NCBI GenBank assembly: GCA_016866375.1
Contig: VGMK01000057.1
Coordinates: 1 to 11,111, forward strand
Direction of reading: 5' to 3'
From: Bacteroidota bacterium
GTDB taxonomy: Bacteria > Bacteroidota > Bacteroidia > Flavobacteriales_D > Crocinitomicaceae
Length of the DNA stretch: 11,111 nucleotides
The notes under the pieces were generated by a model. The model saw only the letters and a program-made list of their open reading frames with translations. It did not search any database and was not told the origin of the DNA. The position numbers and the translations under genes are program-made. Positions 6,878 through 11,111 of this stretch are shown one piece after another (the stretch's first letter is position 1; every line of letters starts with the position of its first letter).

Positions 6878-7657
6878 ATGTCTAAATTATCTTTTGAACA
6901 ATTATTAGAAGCTGGTGTGCATTTTGGACACTTGAAAAGAAAGTGGAACCCTGCAATGGCTCCATACATTTTTGAGGAGAAAAAAGGTATTCACATCATT
7001 GATCTAAACAAAACAATGATACACCTTGAGCACGCATGTGCTGCAATGAAGCAAATCGCAAAGTCTGGAAAGAAAATATTGTTTGTGGCAACAAAAAAAC
7101 AAGCTAAAGAAATCGTAGCAGATCGTGTTATGCAAATCAATATGCCATTCGTTACAGAGCGTTGGTCAGGGGGAATGTTGACAAATTTTCAAACGACAAG
7201 AAAATCAATACGAAAAATGTCTTTGATCGATAAAATGAAATCTGACGGTTCATGGGATACTCTAAATAAAAGAGAAAAGTTATTTAAAACTCGACAAAGA
7301 GAGAAATTGGAAAAAACCTTTGGTTCAATTGCTGAAATGACACGTCAACCGGCGGCAATTTTCATAGTGGATATCCTGAAAGAGCACATTGCGTTGGCTG
7401 AAGCTCGGAGATTAGCTATTCCAACTTTTGCTATGGTTGATACCAATTCAAATCCGAAAATGGTAGACTTCCCTGTTCCGGCTAACGACGATGCAACAAA
7501 ATCAATAGCACTCGTACTTGATGAAATTTGCAATGCCATAAAAGAAGGTTTGGAGGAAAGAAAAAATTTGAAGTCTACCGATAAAGATGACAAAACGGAG
7601 ACAGTGGCTATCGAAGAGATCTCTCCTGAAGAACCTGCAGAGGAAACGTCTAAATAG
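6878..7657 (+). CDS. rpsB: 30S ribosomal protein S2
   Basis: S2 of 259 residues, a late-assembling small-subunit protein. Clear family stretches are LLEAGVHFGHLKRKWNPAM, IHIIDLNKT, FVATKKQAKEIV, ERWSGGMLTNFQT, REKLEKTFGSIAEM, PAAIFIVDILKEHIALAEA and VDTNSNP.MVDFPVPANDDA. The conserved core ends around residue 225. An acidic tail rich in D, E and K follows, ending EEPAEETSK, a variable extension common in Bacteroidetes S2. The ATG follows an A/T-rich tract with no Shine-Dalgarno. rpsB is followed 18 bases later by tsf, the usual pairing, and is probably controlled by the preceding structured spacer. Confidence 0.98.
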   Translation: MSKLSFEQLLEAGVHFGHLKRKWNPAMAPYIFEEKKGIHIIDLNKTMIHLEHACAAMKQIAKSGKKILFVATKKQAKEIVADRVMQINMPFVTERWSGGMLTNFQTTRKSIRKMSLIDKMKSDGSWDTLNKREKLFKTRQREKLEKTFGSIAEMTRQPAAIFIVDILKEHIALAEARRLAIPTFAMVDTNSNPKMVDFPVPANDDATKSIALVLDEICNAIKEGLEERKNLKSTDKDDKTETVAIEEISPEEPAEETSK

Positions 7658-7675
7658 ATAAATACAGAAAATAAA

Positions 7676-8506
7676 ATGACAATTACAGCTTCTGATGTTA
7701 ATAAACTGCGCCAACAAACTGGCGCTGGTATGATGGACTGCAAAAATGCATTGGTTGAGGCCAATGGTGATTTTGAAATGGCAGTTGATATTTTAAGAAA
7801 AAAAGGTCAAAAAATTGCGGCAAAAAGAGGTGATAACGAAGCCAAAGAGGGTGTGATTCTAGCACAAGCCTCGCCCGACGCAAAGTTTGGCGTCATTTTA
7901 ACGTTGAATTGTGAAACTGATTTTGTCGCTAAGAATGACGGTTACGTAAATTTGGTGCAATCTTTACTAGATTTGGCACTTGCGAAAATACCAGCCTCTC
8001 TGGATGATTTGAAAAATCTAGCATACGACGATAAACTATCAGTATCCGAAAAAATTACCGAACAAATTGGAGTGATAGGGGAAAAATTGGATTTGTCGAG
8101 TTACGCTGTATTAAAGGCTGAAAGAGTAGTTGCATACAACCATCCGGGGAATCGTTTAGCTACTCTCGTTGGTTTCAATTCGAATTCTGATGCAGTAAAA
8201 GAGGCAGGGCGCCAAGTAGCTATGCAGGTAGCAGCAATGGATCCTATTGCAATAACGAAAGAAGGGGTTGATGCTAAAACGATCGAGCGAGAATTGGAGG
8301 TAGGTAAAGACCTTGCCATTCAGGAAGGTAAGCCCACTGAAATGGCAGAGAAAATTGCTCAAGGACGATTAAATAAATTTTTCCAAGAGAATACCCTCCT
8401 TAGTCAGCAATTTATCAGTGATAATAAGTTAACGGTAGGACAATTTTTAACCAACTCTGAAAAAGGACTTACAGTTACGGAATTCAAGAGATTTTCATTG
8501 AGTTAA
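7676..8506 (+). CDS. tsf: Elongation factor Ts
   Basis: EF-Ts of 276 residues, the guanine-nucleotide exchange factor that recycles EF-Tu-GDP in the cytoplasm. The N-terminal UBA-like domain is intact (KLRQQTGAGMMDCKNAL, residues 10-26). The EF-Tu-contacting TDFV motif is present at 81-84 within CETDFVAKN. The core domains follow with HPGNRLATLVGF and QVAAMDP, and the C-terminal module contains QEGKPTEMAEKIAQGRLNKF and FLTNSEKGLTVTEFKRF. It is the last gene of the ribosomal run, with a terminator hairpin beginning about 14 bases after its stop. Confidence 0.98.
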   Translation: MTITASDVNKLRQQTGAGMMDCKNALVEANGDFEMAVDILRKKGQKIAAKRGDNEAKEGVILAQASPDAKFGVILTLNCETDFVAKNDGYVNLVQSLLDLALAKIPASLDDLKNLAYDDKLSVSEKITEQIGVIGEKLDLSSYAVLKAERVVAYNHPGNRLATLVGFNSNSDAVKEAGRQVAMQVAAMDPIAITKEGVDAKTIERELEVGKDLAIQEGKPTEMAEKIAQGRLNKFFQENTLLSQQFISDNKLTVGQFLTNSEKGLTVTEFKRFSLS

Positions 8507-8519
8507 TCAAAATGAATTT

Positions 8520-8549
8520 AAAAAGCTATCACTCGATAGCTTTTTTTTT
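8520..8549 (+). terminator. Intrinsic terminator after tsf
   Basis: A perfect stem AGCTATC (8524-8530) / GATAGCT (8535-8541) with a four-base ACTC loop is followed directly by a run of nine T (8541-8549) and preceded by an A-run. This is the classic Rho-independent form. It ends the rplM-rpsI-rpsB-tsf transcript and separates it from pyrH-frr. Confidence 0.93.
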
Positions 8550-8579
8550 ATTCCTAAATCAATAAAGAAGTTAAATTTG
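8547..8579 (+). promoter_or_regulatory. Probable Bacteroidetes promoter for pyrH-frr
   Basis: TAAATTTG (8572-8579) is an exact TAnnTTTG -7 element, 13 bases before the pyrH ATG. No perfect TTTG is found at the -33 position. The best candidate is TTTA at 8547-8550, 21 bases upstream, overlapping the terminator T-tract. Transcription would start about 8584-8586, giving a leader under 10 bases, so pyrH mRNA may be nearly leaderless. Confidence 0.65.
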
Positions 8580-8592
8580 TCATTATAAACTT

Positions 8593-9300
8593 ATGAAATA
8601 CAATCGAATATTATTAAAGTTAAGTGGCGAATCCTTGATGGGGTCTAGACAATTCGGTATTGATAATCAGCGATTGACTCAATATGCCGATCAAATTAAA
8701 GAGGTTTATAATATGGGAGTTGAAGTTGCCATTGTAATTGGTGGAGGTAATATTTTTAGAGGGGTTCAAGCTGAGCAGGGAGGAATGGATAGAACACATG
8801 GCGACTACATGGGAATGCTGGCAACCATGATAAACTCAATGGCATTGCAAGCGGCATTGGAATCTGCAGGCATAAGCACACGATTATTATCTGCAATCGA
8901 AATGAAAGAAATTGCTGAGCCTTTTATACGTAGGAGAGCAGTTCGTCACCTTGAAAAGAGGCGAGTTGTTATTTTTGGGGCAGGTACGGGCAATCCTTTT
9001 TTCACAACGGATTCAGCGGCCTCTTTACGTGCAATTGAAATCAATGCTGATGTCATTCTAAAAGGAACCCGTGTGGATGGGATTTACAGTGCTGATCCAG
9101 AGAAAGACAAATCTGCAACAAAATATTCGACCATAACTTTTGATGAGGTGTATGCCAAGGGTTTAAACGTAATGGACCTTACAGCATTTACCCTTTGTAA
9201 GGAAAATAATTTACCTATAATTGTTTTTGATATGGATACTCCAGGTAACTTGAAACAGCTGTTAGAAGGAAAGTCTGTTGGCACCATTGTTTGTAATTAA
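8593..9300 (+). CDS. pyrH: UMP kinase
   Basis: UMP kinase of 235 residues, typical of the hexameric bacterial enzyme of the amino-acid-kinase fold. It phosphorylates UMP to UDP with ATP, in pyrimidine nucleotide synthesis. The phosphate-binding KLSGE is at 9-13, glycine loop IGGGNIFRG at 49-57, DYMGMLATMINS at 71-82, and the nucleotide-binding GAGTGNPFFTTDSAA at 129-143. The C-terminal KGTRVDGIYSADP and LTAFTLCKENNLPI regions are also normal. It starts a new transcription unit after the tsf terminator and is followed 8 bases later by frr. The pyrH-frr pair next to tsf is widely conserved in bacteria. Confidence 0.98.
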   Translation: MKYNRILLKLSGESLMGSRQFGIDNQRLTQYADQIKEVYNMGVEVAIVIGGGNIFRGVQAEQGGMDRTHGDYMGMLATMINSMALQAALESAGISTRLLSAIEMKEIAEPFIRRRAVRHLEKRRVVIFGAGTGNPFFTTDSAASLRAIEINADVILKGTRVDGIYSADPEKDKSATKYSTITFDEVYAKGLNVMDLTAFTLCKENNLPIIVFDMDTPGNLKQLLEGKSVGTIVCN

Positions 9301-9308
9301 TTTTAACA

Positions 9309-9872
9309 ATGACTGAAGAATTAAATTTTATTTATGACGAGTTCAGAGGTTCAAATCAAAAAACCTTGGACCATTTAGAAACTGAACTCATTAAGATAAG
9401 GGCAGGCAAAGCTTCCCCTGCCATGCTACAGGGTGTTATGATCGAATATTATGGTGCCTTGACCCCGTTGCAACAGTTGGCGAATGTTAATACAATGGAT
9501 GCCAGGACTATCGTCGTTCAGCCCTGGGAAAAAGCAATCTTGAATGATATTGCAAGAGGAATTACAAATGCTAACCTTGGATTAAATCCTCAAAATAACG
9601 GAGAACAACTGCTTATAGCGGTTCCACCCCTCACCGAAGAAAGACGTAGAGATTTGGTCAAGAGGGCAAAGGCTGAAGCAGAAAATGCGAAAGTGGGTGT
9701 GCGCAATCACAGAAAGGATGCATTGGATATGATAAGGGATTTGAAGAAAGAGGGATTATCCGAGGATATGGAAAAAAATGCAGAGGAAGAAATTCAAAAA
9801 ATAACGAATACCTACATTAAAAAAATCGACGATCTACTCGAATTCAAGGAAAAAGATATTATGACGGTTTAA
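9309..9872 (+). CDS. frr: Ribosome recycling factor
   Basis: RRF of 187 residues, the usual length. With EF-G it splits the post-termination ribosome so the subunits can be reused. Characteristic stretches are LIKIRAGKASPAML, VMIEYYGALTPLQQLANVNTMDARTIVVQPWEK, the NGEQLLIAVPPLTEERRRDLVKRAKAEAENAKVGVRNHRKDALD block, and the C-terminal long helix EIQKITNTYIKKIDDLLEFKEKDIM. It is co-transcribed with pyrH. Its stop lies 8 bases from the stop of the convergent sua5 gene, so no independent terminator fits in the gap. Confidence 0.98.
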   Translation: MTEELNFIYDEFRGSNQKTLDHLETELIKIRAGKASPAMLQGVMIEYYGALTPLQQLANVNTMDARTIVVQPWEKAILNDIARGITNANLGLNPQNNGEQLLIAVPPLTEERRRDLVKRAKAEAENAKVGVRNHRKDALDMIRDLKKEGLSEDMEKNAEEEIQKITNTYIKKIDDLLEFKEKDIMTV

Positions 9873-9880
9873 CAGTTTAT

Positions 9881-10840
9881 TCAAAAATGAAATTTGGCAA
9901 CTGCCCGACCGATCCTATCATTAATAGCCATTCCTATTCCAACATCTGGCACCTTTTCGATGTAAATATGTGAAAAGCCTCCGTTATCCACGTCGTGCAG
10001 TGTGGAATAGAGGTTTTTAGCTGCTTCATCAAGGTTTTCTGTAGGGCTTAAAATTCTTATGTTTATTGAGGAAGATGAAAGAAGATTTTTTGAAAGAAAA
10101 ATATATCCGGCAGATTCATCGCAAGGTTTCATTGGGTCAAAGAAACTACACGTAGTAATCGGCGCATAGTGATATTTTACCATACCACTTGCCACCGGAA
10201 TATCGTTGCTGTGAACTTTCAATCCAGGCATGTAACCAAGCTGCTGAGCCAAGTCTTCCGGGGTAATACTGCCTAATCTGTATATCACAACTTCATTTTT
10301 CTCAAGTCCAATTATCGTTGACTCGATTCCTCTTTGGCATTCACCTCCATCCAAAATATAAGGGATTTTGCCATCTAGTTGGTTCTTTACGTGTTTTGCT
10401 TCAGTAGGACTCAGTTTTCCATATAAGTTGGCACTTGGTGCAGCTATAGGAGCGTCTAGTGCCGCAATTAATTTAAGTGTAAGTGGATGCTTTGGAATGC
10501 GAATGGCTACACGTTCATTACCAGCTGTAATATATTCGCTGACTAGTGAGGACTTTTTAATTAAAAAGGTAAGAGGGCCTGGGCAAAAAACTTTTGCCAG
10601 TTGCTTGAACGTATCCGGAAATTCATTTACCAAAGGGTAAATCCGTTCTATGGACTCTACATGTAAAATCAGGGGGTTTGTGGTTGGCCGTTGTTTTACT
10701 TCAAAAATTTTTTGCACTGCACGGTCATTCATACAATCCGCAGCTAACCCATAAACAGTCTCTGTAGGAATGGCAACAAGTTCGCCAGCTCTTAAAAAAT
10801 TTAATACCTTCAATAAATCATTGCCAACTAGAGTAATCAC
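9881..10840 (-). CDS. Threonylcarbamoyl-AMP synthase, Sua5 type (YrdC plus Sua5 domain)
   Basis: Makes threonylcarbamoyl-AMP from threonine, bicarbonate and ATP, the first step of t6A37 modification of ANN-decoding tRNAs. With the GTG start at 10840 it is 319 residues. The YrdC domain has IPTETVYGLA (about 24-33), VKQRP..NPL (about 48-57), PGPLTFL (about 87-93), VAIRIPKHP (about 111-119) and the SAN motif (about 136-138). A linker ASGMVKYHYAP (about 217-227) precedes a C-terminal Sua5 domain, so it is the long two-domain form and not the short TsaC. TTG (10858) and ATG (10855) lie in frame upstream. An exact -7 promoter box (10845-10852) lies inside that extension, and the GTG start yields the usual N-terminus before the AGELVAIPTE stretch. 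I therefore infer initiation at or near 10840 on a leaderless message. Confidence 0.88.
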   Translation of the reverse strand: MITLVGNDLLKVLNFLRAGELVAIPTETVYGLAADCMNDRAVQKIFEVKQRPTTNPLILHVESIERIYPLVNEFPDTFKQLAKVFCPGPLTFLIKKSSLVSEYITAGNERVAIRIPKHPLTLKLIAALDAPIAAPSANLYGKLSPTEAKHVKNQLDGKIPYILDGGECQRGIESTIIGLEKNEVVIYRLGSITPEDLAQQLGYMPGLKVHSNDIPVASGMVKYHYAPITTCSFFDPMKPCDESAGYIFLSKNLLSSSSINIRILSPTENLDEAAKNLYSTLHDVDNGGFSHIYIEKVPDVGIGMAINDRIGRAVAKFHF

Positions 10841-10844
10841 TGCA

Positions 10845-10852
10845 CAAAGATA
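10845..10852 (-). promoter_or_regulatory. -7 promoter element for sua5
   Basis: Read on the minus strand these bases are TATCTTTG, an exact TAnnTTTG match. The expected transcription start, 4-7 bases downstream, falls at about 10838-10841, exactly on the GTG codon 10840-10838. About 19 bases upstream on the minus strand the -33 region is T-rich but not a clean TTTG. An inverted repeat ATCAATT (10854-10860) / AATTGAT (10874-10880) lies just upstream and could be an operator. Confidence 0.65.
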
Positions 10853-10884
10853 CATCAATTAAAATGCCCTGAAAATTGATTTTT

Positions 10885-10917
10885 TTTGACAATCATTAGC
10901 CAATTGTGGTATCTTTG
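10885..10917 (+). promoter_or_regulatory. Bacteroidetes promoter for the response-regulator gene
   Basis: TTTG (10885-10888) and TATCTTTG (10910-10917) are spaced by 21 bases, an exact match to both halves of the Bacteroidetes housekeeping promoter. The spacer holds a small inverted repeat ACAAT (10889-10893) / ATTGT (10903-10907). Transcription should start about 10922, a few bases before the ATG at 10928. The promoter is divergent from that of sua5. Confidence 0.82.
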
Positions 10918-10927
10918 CTTGTTTAAA

Positions 10928-11111
10928 ATGAGTCTAAATAATATGAAACTTTTGTTAGCAGATAGTAACGATTTGATTCGTATGGGATTACGAGCAATTT
11001 TAACGAGTGAGCCACACACCGTAATTGTTGGCGAAGCTCAAAATTGTCAAGAATTATTGGAGCAAGTGAAGTCATTTGAACCAAATATTGTATTGATTGA
11101 TTATACCTCTG
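10928..11111 (+). CDS. Response regulator receiver domain protein, N-terminal end (3' truncated by window)
   Basis: The first 61 residues are visible and show a CheY-like receiver domain of the NarL/FixJ style: MKLLLADSNDLIRMGLRAIL, then VGEAQNCQELLEQV, then PNIVLIDYTS with the likely phosphoacceptor D58. The motif LADSND.IRMG replaces the usual acidic pair (ADD) with D-S, so one of the two Mg-binding acids is changed. Phosphorylation may be weakened or different. ATG 10928 is chosen as the first in frame after the promoter. The ATG at 10943 gives the more compact MKLLLAD start and is an alternative. The output domain lies beyond the window; a LuxR-type HTH is expected for such receivers but is not seen. 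Confidence 0.82.
   Translation, partial: MSLNNMKLLLADSNDLIRMGLRAILTSEPHTVIVGEAQNCQELLEQVKSFEPNIVLIDYTS

Noticed and set aside
7345..7764. A 139-residue minus-strand open frame across rpsB and tsf
   Set aside because: It is the antisense shadow of two conserved genes. Its serine-rich composition is what reverse reading of the acidic S2 tail would give.
9873..9903. Inverted repeat CAGTT/AACTG at the frr/sua5 convergence as a terminator
   Set aside because: Only 5 bp with a loop of about 21 bases and no T-tract; it is too weak to call.

Overview
The window looks like core chromosome of a low-GC Bacteroidetes (Bacteroidota) bacterium. Three points support this. Copies of the Bacteroidetes housekeeping -7 element TAnnTTTG precede rplM, pyrH, the Sua5 gene and a response-regulator gene. 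Shine-Dalgarno sequences are almost absent and start codons sit behind A-rich stretches. The gene content is also typical: a PorV/PorQ-like outer-membrane barrel, and the order rplM-rpsI-rpsB-tsf followed by pyrH-frr. No tRNA, rRNA, mobile element, CRISPR array or phage gene is visible, and coding density is high, with no gene-free stretch over about 100 bases.

Left part (1-5836): the 3' end of a SpoIIE/PP2C-type phosphatase gene on + converges on a - strand outer-membrane barrel gene. Divergent from the barrel gene is a tightly overlapping + strand trio: pssA (phosphatidylserine synthase), purS (small subunit of FGAM synthase) and an aldehyde dehydrogenase of the alpha-ketoglutarate semialdehyde type. 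Next come a membrane-anchored coiled-coil protein of unknown function and an enoyl-CoA hydratase/isomerase family protein that lacks one of the two usual catalytic glutamates.

Middle part (5858-9872): a strong Bacteroidetes promoter drives rplM-rpsI-rpsB-tsf (L13, S9, S2, EF-Ts), with a 98-base, potentially structured spacer before rpsB and a clear intrinsic terminator after tsf. A second promoter then drives pyrH-frr (UMP kinase, ribosome recycling factor). Together these supply ribosome assembly, elongation, recycling and pyrimidine nucleotides.

Right part (9881-11111): a Sua5-type threonylcarbamoyl-AMP synthase on - converges on frr. It is divergent from the 5' end of a response-regulator gene that runs off the window. 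The roughly 90-base divergent region carries a promoter for each side, and the promoter position argues for a downstream GTG start for sua5.

Most of this is ordinary core genome, and I found no evidence of a novel multi-gene system. The points most worth checking are the rpsB leader, the sua5 start and divergent control region, the insert in PssA, the coiled-coil protein, and the altered active site of the hydratase-like protein.
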